A DNA stretch of 64,000 nucleotides from positions 124,001 to 188,000 of the forward strand of contig CAKSEY010000005.1 of NCBI GenBank assembly GCA_934448295.1, in the 5' to 3' direction. The position numbers and the translations under genes were made by a program. Positions 17,262 through 25,941 of the stretch are shown piece after piece. How positions within the stretch are numbered: the stretch's first letter is position 1; each line of letters starts with the position of its first letter. Origin of the DNA: an uncultured Oscillospiraceae bacterium (GTDB taxonomy: Bacteria; Bacillota; Clostridia; Oscillospirales; Ruminococcaceae). Below the pieces are notes generated by a model, which was not told the DNA's origin, searched no databases, and saw nothing but the letters and a program-made list of their open reading frames with translations.

Positions 17262-18485
17262 ATGAAAAATGTTCTGAAAAAGATTGCAGCGGTTTCTCTC
17301 GTTGCAGCAATGGCAGTTCCGTTTGCAGGCTGCTCCAGCAGCACCAACAGCTCCTCTGCGGCTGACAACAGCGCGGCTGACGGCGAGGGCGGTGCGACAG
17401 GCGGCACGTTCCTCATCGGCGGTATCGGCCCGATCACCGGCGCGGCTGCCGTATACGGCAACGCAGTTAAGAACGGCGCGCAGCTCGCAGTTAACGAGAT
17501 CAACGCTAACGGCGGCGTAAACGGCATGCAGCTCGAGCTCAACTTCCAGGACGACGAGCACGACCCTGAGAAGTCCGTAAACGCATACAACACCCTTAAG
17601 GACGCCGGCATGAAGGCGCTCGTCGGCACAGTTACCTCCGCTCCCTGCGTAGCAGTAAGCGCTGAGGCTGCAAAGGACAATATGTTCCTGCTCACTCCGT
17701 CCGGTTCTTCTCTGGACGCTATCTCCGCAGGCGACAACTGCTTCCGCGTATGCTTCACCGACCCCGGTCAGGGTAAGATCGCGGCTGACTATATCGTTGA
17801 CAACAGCCTTGCTACTAAGGTCGGCATAATCTACGACAGCTCCGACGTATATTCCACCGGTATCCTCGACGGCTTCAAGGCTGAGGCTAAGGATAAGGGC
17901 CTTGAGATCGCCGCTGAAGAGGCTTTCACAGCAGACGCAAAGACAGACTTCTCCGTACAGATCCAGAAGGTTATGGACAGCGGCGCTGACCTGCTCTTCC
18001 TGCCGATCTACTATCAGGAGGCTTCCCTGATCCTCCAGCAGGCTAAGTCCGCCGGCATGAACATGACGGTATTCGGCGGCGACGGTCTTGACGGTCTTAT
18101 CGACCAGCTCGGCGATAAGGTAGACATCGCTGACGGCGTTCTCGTTATGACTCCTTTCGCAGCTTCTTCTCCCGATGAGAAGTCCGCAACCTTTACAAAG
18201 GCTTACGGCGAGCTCACCAACGGCGAGGTTCCGATCCAGTTCGCTGCTGACGGCTACGACGCAGTTTACGCTATCAAGCTTGCTCTCGAGAAGGCTGGCG
18301 TTGACGACGCTTCCATGAGCGCTTCCGACGTATGCGACAAGATCAAGGTCGCTATGACCGAGATCACACTCGACGGCGTAACAGGCTCCACCACATGGAC
18401 TGCTGACGGCGAGCCCACAAAGGCTCCCCAGGTTATGAAGATCACCGTTACCGACGGCGTAGGCTCCTACACCTCCGCTCAGTAA
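17262..18485 (+). CDS. livJ: Branched-chain amino-acid ABC transporter, substrate-binding lipoprotein
   Basis: 407 aa with an N-terminal lipoprotein signal (lipobox FAGC, Cys24), a Ser/Ala-rich tether, then a periplasmic-binding type I domain (Leu/Ile/Val-BP family: IGGIGPITGAAAVYGNAVKN at the start of the domain). It captures the amino acid outside the membrane for LivHMGF. The start at 17262 is chosen for the GGAAAGGAAG site and because it gives a proper signal peptide; the reading frame is open 14 codons further upstream. A hairpin terminator follows, probably lowering read-through so that the binding protein is made in excess. Confidence 0.96.
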   Translation: MKNVLKKIAAVSLVAAMAVPFAGCSSSTNSSSAADNSAADGEGGATGGTFLIGGIGPITGAAAVYGNAVKNGAQLAVNEINANGGVNGMQLELNFQDDEHDPEKSVNAYNTLKDAGMKALVGTVTSAPCVAVSAEAAKDNMFLLTPSGSSLDAISAGDNCFRVCFTDPGQGKIAADYIVDNSLATKVGIIYDSSDVYSTGILDGFKAEAKDKGLEIAAEEAFTADAKTDFSVQIQKVMDSGADLLFLPIYYQEASLILQQAKSAGMNMTVFGGDGLDGLIDQLGDKVDIADGVLVMTPFAASSPDEKSATFTKAYGELTNGEVPIQFAADGYDAVYAIKLALEKAGVDDASMSASDVCDKIKVAMTEITLDGVTGSTTWTADGEPTKAPQVMKITVTDGVGSYTSAQ

Positions 18486-18510
18486 TGATTTGAACTGACA
18501 CACAAAATTC

Positions 18511-18566
18511 AGACCCGTATGTATGGTTTCCCCGGAAAAACCGGGGGAACTGTACGGGTCTTATTT
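18511..18566 (+). terminator. Partial (intra-operon) terminator after livJ
   Basis: Long hairpin: AGACCCGTA pairs with TACGGGTCT and an inner TTCCCCGG/CCGGGGGAA stem, followed by TTATTT. Located between livJ and livH, it likely sets the binding-protein to permease ratio. Confidence 0.75.
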
Positions 18567-18675
18567 GTATAATTACGGCACTTTACTGCCGTAAATTTAA
18601 GCAAATTCCGCTGAAACCTGTCGGAGCTTGTTTAAATCTGCGGCAGAATACATTTCCGAAAGGAGAAGGTTCTTT

Positions 18676-19605
18676 ATGAGCTTTGTTTCTTACCTTATAA
18701 GCGGACTTAGCCTCGGAAGTATCTACGCGCTCATAGCGCTGGGCTACACGATGGTTTACGGCATCGCAAAGATGCTGAACTTCGCGCACGGCGATATCAT
18801 CATGGTCGGGGGCTACGCTGTATTCACCGCCATGTCAACGGCGTGGTGCCCGGTATGGCTTTCAGTCATTATCGGTATAGTGGTGTGCACGGTGCTCGGC
18901 GTTGTGATCGAAAAGGTGGCTTATAAGCCGCTGAGAAGCGCGCCTCCGCTGGCTGTACTCATCACCGCCATCGGCGTCAGCTACCTTCTCCAGAACCTCG
19001 CGCTGCTGATCTTCGGCTCCGCTGCGCGCAACTTCACATCAGTCGTTGATGGAATGCCGCCTTTCCTGATCGTTACCGACAGCGGCGCTCAGTTCTTTAC
19101 AGCTATCGAGCCGGGAGTACAGACCTCCCTCAAGATATCCATGGAAACGTTCATCTCCATTGTGGTCTCCGTCATTATCATGGCGGCACTGACCTGGTTC
19201 ATCAACAAGACCAAGGCGGGCAAGGCCATGCTGGCAGTCGCTGAGGACAAGGGCGCGGCGCAGCTCATGGGCATCAACGTCAACCGCACCATCTCCCTTA
19301 CGTTCGCCATCGGCTCGGCGCTGGCAGGCGTTGCAAGCGTGCTGATGTGCTCCGCTTATCCGCAGCTCAGCCCGTACACCGGCTCTATGCCCGGCATCAA
19401 GGCGTTCGTTGCGGCGGTATTCGGCGGCATCGGCTCCATCCCCGGCGCTATGATCGGCGGCATACTTCTTGGAGTAATAGAGCAGCTCGCAAAGGCTTAC
19501 ATATCCTCGCAGCTCTCTGACGCTATCGTGTTCCTCGTGCTGATAATCGTACTCGTTGTTAGACCTACGGGTATCCTCGGCAAGAAGATCCGTGAAAAGG
19601 TATAA
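18676..19605 (+). CDS. livH: Branched-chain amino-acid ABC transporter permease LivH
   Basis: 309 aa, about eight membrane helices. LivH signatures: SGLSLGSIYALIALGYTMVY near the N-terminus and the EAA-like cytoplasmic loop AVAEDKGAAQLMGINV. Start placed at 18676 because AAGGAGAAGG precedes it; an in-frame ATG 48 nt upstream lacks a good ribosome site. Forms a heterodimer with LivM. Confidence 0.96.
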   Translation: MSFVSYLISGLSLGSIYALIALGYTMVYGIAKMLNFAHGDIIMVGGYAVFTAMSTAWCPVWLSVIIGIVVCTVLGVVIEKVAYKPLRSAPPLAVLITAIGVSYLLQNLALLIFGSAARNFTSVVDGMPPFLIVTDSGAQFFTAIEPGVQTSLKISMETFISIVVSVIIMAALTWFINKTKAGKAMLAVAEDKGAAQLMGINVNRTISLTFAIGSALAGVASVLMCSAYPQLSPYTGSMPGIKAFVAAVFGGIGSIPGAMIGGILLGVIEQLAKAYISSQLSDAIVFLVLIIVLVVRPTGILGKKIREKV

Positions 19606-19617
19606 GGGGGCGGGGAA

Positions 19618-20700
19618 ATGAGCAAGACAACAAAAAACAACTTCATCACCTGCGGAATGACGCTCGGGCTTTTCGTTATCTTCGGTATCCTTTCAATGAC
19701 CGGAGTGCTCGGAAGCCAGTATTCCGGACTGCTTATCCCGATAGGCATTTACATTATCCTCTCGATTTCGCTGAACCTTACCGTAGGTATCCTCGGCGAG
19801 CTTTCCCTGGGACATGCTGGCTTCATGTGCATAGGCGCCTATGCCGGCGGAATATTCTCCCTCATCACCCAGGAGAGCATAAATCCCTCGTGGCTCAGAA
19901 TGATCATTGCGCTTATCGTCGGCGGGATCGCCGCAGCGATCTTCGGTATCCTCATCGGTATCCCGGTGCTGAGACTCCGCGGCGACTACCTGGCTATCGT
20001 TACCCTTGGCTTCGGCGAGATAATCAAGGCGATGGCGAACAACATCTACCTCACCATGGACAAGAACGGACTGCATTTCAGCTTTGCGGCTGCGGTCTCC
20101 GACGCTGACAGCGAGACCAGCAAGGTAATACTGGAGGGCGCAAAGGGAATCAAGGCGCCGCAGGATACGAACCTTATCCTCGTGGTGGTAGTGCTGATGA
20201 TTTCCATGATAATCCTGATGAACTTCATCAACTCCCGCGCGGGACGCGCTTGTATGTCCGTGCGCGACAACTACATCGCGGCTCAGTCCGTAGGTATCAA
20301 TGTGACCAAGTTCAGACTGATGGCGTTCACGCTGTCTGCGGCTATCGCGGGCGTTGCCGGGGTGCTTTACTCACACTCTCTCACCATGCTTGCCCCGAAG
20401 AAGTTCGACTACAACCTGTCAATTCTTATCCTGGTATTCGTGGTGCTCGGCGGTCTGGGAAGCCTGCGCGGCTCCGTTATCGCCACAATTATCCTGTACG
20501 CCCTGCCGGAGATATTCCGTGAGCTAGGCGATTACAGAATGTTGATCTACGCGATAGTCCTTATCGTTATGATGATATTCAACAACGCGCCTGCATTCAT
20601 CGCGCTGCGCGAGAGAATAGGCATTTCCGCCCCTGTCCAGAAGATAAAGGAAATTTTTGTGCGGAACAAGAATAATGCGGGAGGTGCGGATAATGTCTGA
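19618..20700 (+). CDS. livM: Branched-chain amino-acid ABC transporter permease LivM
   Basis: 360 aa with eight or more membrane helices; contains NLTVGILGELSLGHAGFM and the cytoplasmic coupling segment SVRDNYIAAQSVGINVTKF. Starts 12 nt after livH with GGGGGCGGGG before the ATG. Its end overlaps livG by 8 nt. Confidence 0.96.
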   Translation: MSKTTKNNFITCGMTLGLFVIFGILSMTGVLGSQYSGLLIPIGIYIILSISLNLTVGILGELSLGHAGFMCIGAYAGGIFSLITQESINPSWLRMIIALIVGGIAAAIFGILIGIPVLRLRGDYLAIVTLGFGEIIKAMANNIYLTMDKNGLHFSFAAAVSDADSETSKVILEGAKGIKAPQDTNLILVVVVLMISMIILMNFINSRAGRACMSVRDNYIAAQSVGINVTKFRLMAFTLSAAIAGVAGVLYSHSLTMLAPKKFDYNLSILILVFVVLGGLGSLRGSVIATIILYALPEIFRELGDYRMLIYAIVLIVMMIFNNAPAFIALRERIGISAPVQKIKEIFVRNKNNAGGADNV

Positions 20701-21466
20701 AAAAAATGCTCCCATGCTTGAGGTAAAGAACCTGTCCATACAGTTCGGCGGTCTGCGCGCGGTGGACGGTCTGAATATGTCCATAAGGAAAGGTCAGCTC
20801 TACGGACTTATCGGTCCCAACGGCGCCGGAAAGACCACTGTATTCAACATGCTGACCGGCGTTTACAAGCCGACCTCCGGCACGATACTCCTCGACGGAA
20901 AGAACATCACCGGAAAGCCCGCCATCGCCATCAACAAGGAGGGCATAGCGCGTACCTTCCAGAATATACGTCTGTTCAAGAACATGAGCGTGCTGGACAA
21001 CGTTAAGGCGGGAATGCACAACCACATCAACTACACCGCCATTGAGGGCGTTCTGAGGCTCCCGAGGTACTTTAAGGAAGAAAAGCGCGCCAACGAAAAG
21101 GCGATGGAGCTTTTAAAGGTGTTCGAGCTGGACGGCGAGGCTCAGCAGATGGCTGCGAACCTCCCCTACGGCAAGCAGAGAAAGCTGGAGATAGCCCGCG
21201 CGCTTGCCACAGACCCGAAGCTGCTGCTGCTTGACGAGCCGGCTGCCGGAATGAACCCCAACGAGACGGCGGAGCTGATGAACACTATCCACTTTGTCCG
21301 CGATGAATTCCACATGACTATCCTGCTTATCGAGCACGATATGAAGCTGGTTTCGGGCATATGCGAGGAGCTCACCGTGCTGAACTTCGGTCAGGAGCTG
21401 GCGCAGGGCGAGACCTCGGCGGTGCTGAACGACCCGAAGGTAATCACCGCATATCTCGGAGAATAA
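20693..21466 (+). CDS. livG: Branched-chain amino-acid ABC transporter ATPase LivG
   Basis: 257 aa. Walker A GPNGAGKTT, signature region LPYGKQRKLEIARAL (a LivG-type variant without LSGGQ), Walker B LLLLDEPAAGMN and switch His in IEHDM. Start placed at 20693 (MSEKNAPM) after GGGAGGTG. Pairs with LivF to power uptake. Confidence 0.97.
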   Translation: MSEKNAPMLEVKNLSIQFGGLRAVDGLNMSIRKGQLYGLIGPNGAGKTTVFNMLTGVYKPTSGTILLDGKNITGKPAIAINKEGIARTFQNIRLFKNMSVLDNVKAGMHNHINYTAIEGVLRLPRYFKEEKRANEKAMELLKVFELDGEAQQMAANLPYGKQRKLEIARALATDPKLLLLDEPAAGMNPNETAELMNTIHFVRDEFHMTILLIEHDMKLVSGICEELTVLNFGQELAQGETSAVLNDPKVITAYLGE

Positions 21467-21479
21467 GGAGGAAAAGCTC

Positions 21480-22190
21480 ATGGCAATGCTGTCGATAAAG
21501 GACTTACAGGTATATTACGGCGCCATCAACGCTATCAAGGGCATTTCCTTTGACGTTGAGCAGGGCGAGATAATCGCGCTGATAGGCGCAAACGGGGCGG
21601 GAAAAACCACCACGCTCCACACCATCACCGGGCTTGTTCCGGCGAAGCACGGCTCCGTTATGTTCGGCGGGAAGGATCTCACAAAGACCCCTCCGCACAA
21701 GATAGTTTCAATGGGAATGGCGCACGTCCCGGAGGGCAGACGCGTTTTCGCGCAGCTTTCCGTTTTTGAGAACCTCATGATGGGCGCCTACACCCGCAAG
21801 GACAAGGCTGAGATAAACGATTCCCTGAAGATGGTGTTCGACAAATTCCCGCGCCTTAACGAGCGCCGCAATCAGCTTGCCGGAACGTTATCCGGCGGCG
21901 AGCAGCAGATGCTGGCGATGGGCAGGGCGCTGATGTCCAAGCCATCCATAATCCTGATGGACGAACCGTCTATGGGACTTTCCCCGCTGTATGTTTCGGA
22001 GATATTCGATATCATTCAAGAGATAAACAAGAGCGGCACCACCGTTCTTCTGGTAGAGCAGAATGCAAAGAAAGCGCTGTCCATAGCCAACCGCGCGTAT
22101 GTGCTGGAGACCGGGAAAATAGTGCTCTCCGGCGACGCAAAGGAGCTCATGAACAACGATTCTGTCAAGAAAGCATACTTAGGCGAATGA
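21480..22190 (+). CDS. livF: Branched-chain amino-acid ABC transporter ATPase LivF
   Basis: 236 aa. Walker A GANGAGKTT, signature LSGGEQQMLAMGRAL, Walker B IILMDEPSMGL, His switch replaced by Gln in VEQNA as is normal for LivF. AAGGAGG ribosome site, 13 nt after livG. Confidence 0.97.
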   Translation: MAMLSIKDLQVYYGAINAIKGISFDVEQGEIIALIGANGAGKTTTLHTITGLVPAKHGSVMFGGKDLTKTPPHKIVSMGMAHVPEGRRVFAQLSVFENLMMGAYTRKDKAEINDSLKMVFDKFPRLNERRNQLAGTLSGGEQQMLAMGRALMSKPSIILMDEPSMGLSPLYVSEIFDIIQEINKSGTTVLLVEQNAKKALSIANRAYVLETGKIVLSGDAKELMNNDSVKKAYLGE

Positions 22191-22208
22191 TCTGAGGGAG
22201 GAAGCATA

Positions 22209-22826
22209 ATGGATAAGTTTGTAGTTACCATTGCCCGCGGCTTCGGCAGCGGCGGCAGAACCATCGGAAAAATGCTTTCAGAGAAGCTGGGCGTGAAGTT
22301 CTACGACAAGGAGCTGTTAAGGATAGCTTCCGACGAAAGCGGAATAAACGAGGCTCTCTTCGGGCAGAGCGATGAAAAGACAAAGAACGGTCTGTTCGGA
22401 AAGCCCGGAGTTTATAAGGGCGGAGTCATTGCCCCGGGAAAATCCGGATTCATCTCTGAGGAGAATCTGTTCAACTATCAGGCTATGGTGATAAAGAAGC
22501 TGGCTTCTGAGGAATCCTGCGTCATAGTCGGGCGCTGCGCTGACTATGTGCTGCGCGGCGAGCCGCATGTGGTACGCGTGTTCATCTACGCCGACGAGGA
22601 GCAGTGCATAAAGAACGCCGCCGAGGTCAAGGGTATCACCGACCGCAAGGAGGCGATAAAGACCATCACCTCCACCGACAAGGAGCGCGCGGCTTATTAC
22701 AAGGCGCACACCGGCAGGGAGTGGATCGACGCCAGAAACTACGACCTGTGCCTTAACAGCGGGGATCTGGGATTCAGCAAGTGCGTTGATATTATTACGG
22801 ATTTTATCAGGACTAAATTAGGATAA
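22209..22826 (+). CDS. Cytidylate kinase-like family protein
   Basis: 205 aa. P-loop variant RGFGSGGRTIGKMLSEKL at the N-terminus, then SCVIVGRCADYVLRG in the middle. These belong to the cytidylate-kinase-like Pfam group (Cytidylate_kin_2), common in Clostridia and distinct from the true Cmk. Substrate is unknown. It lies 18 nt after livF with GGGAGG and before a terminator, so it is in the liv transcript. A paralogue lies at 48734-49333. Confidence 0.85.
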   Translation: MDKFVVTIARGFGSGGRTIGKMLSEKLGVKFYDKELLRIASDESGINEALFGQSDEKTKNGLFGKPGVYKGGVIAPGKSGFISEENLFNYQAMVIKKLASEESCVIVGRCADYVLRGEPHVVRVFIYADEEQCIKNAAEVKGITDRKEAIKTITSTDKERAAYYKAHTGREWIDARNYDLCLNSGDLGFSKCVDIITDFIRTKLG

Positions 22827-22833
22827 TATCCCA

Positions 22834-22862
22834 GGGGGGCTTTGGCGTAAGCCCCTTCTTTA
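22834..22862 (+). terminator. Terminator of the liv operon
   Basis: GGGGCTT and AAGCCCC arms with a 6-nt loop, followed by TTCTTTATT. Confidence 0.85.
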
Positions 22863-22894
22863 TTGTGCCGGGATATAATTTTTAATTTTAGTAC

Positions 22895-22923
22895 TTGACA
22901 ATTTGCCGTATAAATAGTATAGT
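22895..22923 (+). promoter_or_regulatory. Promoter of the antiporter gene
   Basis: TTGACA (22895-22900), 17-nt spacer, TATAGT (22918-22923). Confidence 0.75.
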
Positions 22924-22966
22924 TATATTATGGTTGTATCAAAGTATGTCTAAAGGAGTCGAATCA

Positions 22967-24589
22967 ATGAAAAAACATCTGGGCAAGATCATCATTGGTC
23001 TTTTTGTCGTGGCGTTTCTGGTGCTTTGCATCATTCTTGCGCCCATCACCGAGGCGATCGGTACCCTCTGGTCGCTGCTGCCGCCGGTCGTTGCGATCGG
23101 TCTGGCGCTTATCACCAAGGAGGTTTACTCCTCGCTGTTCATCGGAATACTCACCGGCGGCATAGTCTACGCGGCTGCCTCCGGCACAGGGTTTGAGGGT
23201 ATGTTCACCGCCGTTATCCAGGACGGCCTTATCTCCAACCTGGCGGATTCCTACAACGTCGGAATACTTGTGTTCCTCGTTGTGCTGGGCGTTATCGTTG
23301 TCCTCATGAACAAGGCGGGCGGAAGCCGCGCTTACGGCGAATGGGCAGCCTCCCACATCAAGGGCAGACGCGGCGCAGCGCTGTCAACGTTCCTGCTGGG
23401 CGTTATGATATTTGTGGACGATTACTTCAACTGCCTTACCGTAGGCTCCGTAATGCGCCCGGTAACGGACAAGCATAAGGTGTCCCGCGCGAAGCTTGCG
23501 TATCTTATCGACGCCACCGCCGCTCCTATCTGCATTATCGCGCCTATCTCCTCATGGGCGGCTGCGGTCAGCGGCACCGTGGAAGGCGTAAACGGAATCA
23601 GCCTGTTCATCAGCACGATTCCCTACAACCTGTACGCGCTGCTGACAATACTGATGGTGGTGTTCCTTGCTGTGACCGGATTTGATTACGGCCCCATGAA
23701 AACGCACGAGGACAACGCCGCAAAGGGCGACCTCTTCACCACCAGGAACAAGGTCTACGAGGACGACGACCAGCCGAAGCACTCCAAGGGAAAGGTGATC
23801 GACCTTATTCTTCCGGTGATCATTCTCATAATCCTCTGCGTGCTCGGAATGATCTACACCGGCGGCTTCTTCAGCGGAACCAACTTCATTGACGCATTTG
23901 CGAACTGCGACGCTGCGTATGGACTGTCGCTCGGCTCTGTGGCTGCGCTTATCGTTATCATCATCTACTTTATCTGCCGCGGAGTTCTTAAGTTCACAGA
24001 GTGCATGGATTCCATCGCCGCCGGCTTCAAGCAGATGGTTCCCGCGATACTTATCCTCACCTTCGCATGGACGCTCAAGACCATGACGAACCACCTGGAA
24101 GCAGGCGCGTATGTTTCCGGACTAGTTCGGAGCGCTACCGCAGTGCAGATACTCCTGCCCGTGATACTGTTTATGGTTGCAGTGGGACTTGCATTCGCAA
24201 CGGGAACCTCCTGGGGAACGTTCGGAATACTTATCCCGATAGTTACCAGCGTGTTCAGCGCAGAGCTTGCGAACGTCTCTGAGACCGGAGTTATCCCGCA
24301 GATGGTTATCGTCTGCATTTCCGCGTGCCTTGCCGGTGCCGTATGCGGCGACCATTGCTCCCCTATCTCGGATACCACCATCATGGCTTCCACCGGAGCG
24401 CAGTGCGACCATGTAAACCACGTTTCAACGCAGATGCCTTACGCGTTCACCGTGGCGGCTGTGTGCATGGTCGGCTACTTTATCTCCGGCTTTATCCAGA
24501 ACGTGTTTGTCGTGCTCGGAATTTCCATTGTGCTGATGCTCGTGGTGCTGTTCGGAATCAAATTCGTTGTTGACAGAAAGAAAAACTGA
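22967..24589 (+). CDS. NhaC-family Na+/H+ antiporter-like transporter
   Basis: 540 aa with about 11-12 membrane helices. Family motifs: FVDDYFNCLTVGSVMRPV, APISSWAAAVSG, ATGTSWGTFGILIPI and GDHCSPISDTTIMAS. NhaC-type carriers exchange Na+ for protons, although several family members use organic substrates, so the substrate stays open. The ATG at 22967 has TAAAGGAG upstream; the reading frame opens earlier at 22895 but that lies on the promoter. Confidence 0.88.
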   Translation: MKKHLGKIIIGLFVVAFLVLCIILAPITEAIGTLWSLLPPVVAIGLALITKEVYSSLFIGILTGGIVYAAASGTGFEGMFTAVIQDGLISNLADSYNVGILVFLVVLGVIVVLMNKAGGSRAYGEWAASHIKGRRGAALSTFLLGVMIFVDDYFNCLTVGSVMRPVTDKHKVSRAKLAYLIDATAAPICIIAPISSWAAAVSGTVEGVNGISLFISTIPYNLYALLTILMVVFLAVTGFDYGPMKTHEDNAAKGDLFTTRNKVYEDDDQPKHSKGKVIDLILPVIILIILCVLGMIYTGGFFSGTNFIDAFANCDAAYGLSLGSVAALIVIIIYFICRGVLKFTECMDSIAAGFKQMVPAILILTFAWTLKTMTNHLEAGAYVSGLVRSATAVQILLPVILFMVAVGLAFATGTSWGTFGILIPIVTSVFSAELANVSETGVIPQMVIVCISACLAGAVCGDHCSPISDTTIMASTGAQCDHVNHVSTQMPYAFTVAAVCMVGYFISGFIQNVFVVLGISIVLMLVVLFGIKFVVDRKKN

Positions 24590-24600
24590 TCAAACATCAA

Positions 24601-24640
24601 AGCCGCCGCTTCCCTTTTGTGGAGCGGCGGCTGATTCTTT
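24601..24640 (+). terminator. Terminator of the antiporter gene
   Basis: Perfect 10-bp stem AGCCGCCGCT/AGCGGCGGCT with a 12-nt loop, then GATTCTTT. Confidence 0.85.
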
Positions 24641-24648
24641 AAAATAGA

Positions 24649-24912
24649 GGGCTTTTTTTCAGCCCCTTCAAACTGTCGAAAAACTGTAAAATTTGCGCGT
24701 AGCGCTATCGCTTTTCGCTACCTTTTGCCGTGCAAAAGGTAGTGGGGGTGTGGGGGCAAAGCCCCCGCCACTCCGCACGAAGTGCGGCTTTACGCCCCGA
24801 AAGCGCTAAAAGGGGTGTGGGGGAAAAACAAGAGTTTTTCCCCCACAGTTTCTATAAAATTTGCTGTCATTAGAACTTTTTCGACAAGCTGAAGGGGCTG
24901 TTTTTTAGCCCC
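24649..24912. mobile_element. 264-bp non-coding inverted-repeat element (MITE-like), multi-hairpin
   Basis: The two ends are inverted copies of a 35-36 bp sequence. Each runs GGGCT, a T or A run, CAGCCCCTTCA, a few bases, then TGTCGAAAAA. Between them are at least four more self-complementary blocks: CTACCTTTTG/CAAAAGGTAG, GGGGGC/GCCCCC, CCGCAC/GTGCGG and GGGGGAAAAAC/GTTTTTCCCCC. No ORF. The structure fits a non-autonomous transposable element or structured repeat. It fills most of the gap between the antiporter terminator and the 57-aa ORF. Confidence 0.65.
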
Positions 24913-24928
24913 TATATTTTATGCAATT

Positions 24929-25102
24929 TCAATGCTTTCTCATGTAGAAATACAGCGCCCACTGCCCCGCCGCAAGTAAGGCAACCAGTATCACAATAAT
25001 GACCTGAACAGCTCCCCAGAAGTTCATCAGCAGGGCTATCAAAACCGCCGCGATGGTCATTATGACCGCATTCCTGAGAAACGGCTTCGCCTGATTCCTC
25101 AT
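24929..25102 (-). CDS. 57-residue membrane protein overlapping folD (unrecognised)
   Basis: Small ORF whose ATG overlaps the folD stop (ATGA), so it is probably translationally coupled. The protein starts MRNQAKPFLRNAVIMTIAAV and has two close hydrophobic segments (about 11-29 and 32-52), ending YFYMRKH. No homologue comes to mind. Evidence is the coupling, the length of open frame and the hydrophobic pattern. It lies directly upstream of the repeat element at 24649-24912. Confidence 0.6.
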   Translation of the reverse strand: MRNQAKPFLRNAVIMTIAAVLIALLMNFWGAVQVIIVILVALLAAGQWALYFYMRKH

Positions 25103-25941
25103 CTGCTCTGGATACGCTTAGCCATGACGGTGTTCTTCATCAGCATGGCAATGGTCATGGGGCCAACGCCGCCGGGCACCGGAGTTATCCAGGAAGCCTT
25201 CTCCGCGCACTCGTCGAATACGCAGTCGCCGCAGAGCTTTCCGTCAGCGTTGCGGTTGATACCCACGTCGATAACTACCGCGCCGGGCTTCACCATGTCG
25301 CCGGTAACGAATCCCGGTCTGCCGACAGCCGCCACCAGAATATCCGCCCGGGCGCAGACCTGCTTTAAGTCCCTGGTGCGGGAGTGGCATATAGTCACCG
25401 TCCCGTTCTCGTGGAGAAGCAGCATTGCCATGGGCTTTCCAACTATGTTGGAGCGCCCGATTACCACGCACTCCTTACCGGATACATCGACCCCGGTGCT
25501 GTGGATAAGCTCCATGCAGCCCGCCGGAGTGCAGGGCAGGAACGCGTAATTTCCTATCATTATCTTTCCGACATTTGAAGCGGAGAACGCGTCAACGTCC
25601 TTCAGCGGGGAAATACGCGCGATGACCGCCTCCTCGTTGAGGTGCTTCGGCAGCGGGAGCTGTACCAGTATTCCGTTGACCTTTTCGTCCGCATTGAGCG
25701 CGTCGATTAGCTCCATGAGCTGCTCCCCGGTGGTCTCGGCGGGAAGCGCGTATTCGTAGCTCTTTATCCCGCAGACCTCGCACGCCTTTTTCTTGTTATT
25801 GACATATACGCGGCTGGCGGGGTCGTCGCCTACGATAACTACCGCAAGTCCTACGTCCAGACCCTCGCGCTCTATCTCCCGGCGTACCTCTTCCTTTACC
25901 TTTGCGGATACTGCCTTTCCGTCAATTATCTGTGCTGCCAT
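25099..25941 (-). CDS. folD: Bifunctional methylenetetrahydrofolate dehydrogenase/cyclohydrolase
   Basis: 280 aa. Interconverts 5,10-methylene-THF, methenyl-THF and 10-formyl-THF. Active-site Lys in YVNNKKKACEVCGI; signatures GILVQLPLPKHL and TPVPGGVGPMTIAMLM; NAD(P) loop VIGRSNIVGKP. Start set at 25941 (MAAQIIDG), the normal FolD N-terminus. This ATG lies inside the end of lgt, overlapping by 20 nt in another frame. Confidence 0.97.
   Translation of the reverse strand: MAAQIIDGKAVSAKVKEEVRREIEREGLDVGLAVVIVGDDPASRVYVNNKKKACEVCGIKSYEYALPAETTGEQLMELIDALNADEKVNGILVQLPLPKHLNEEAVIARISPLKDVDAFSASNVGKIMIGNYAFLPCTPAGCMELIHSTGVDVSGKECVVIGRSNIVGKPMAMLLLHENGTVTICHSRTRDLKQVCARADILVAAVGRPGFVTGDMVKPGAVVIDVGINRNADGKLCGDCVFDECAEKASWITPVPGGVGPMTIAMLMKNTVMAKRIQSR

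Noticed and set aside
17169..18503. 444-codon minus-strand open frame opposite livJ
   Set aside because: Cys/Val-rich shadow of livJ, no ribosome site, no domain.
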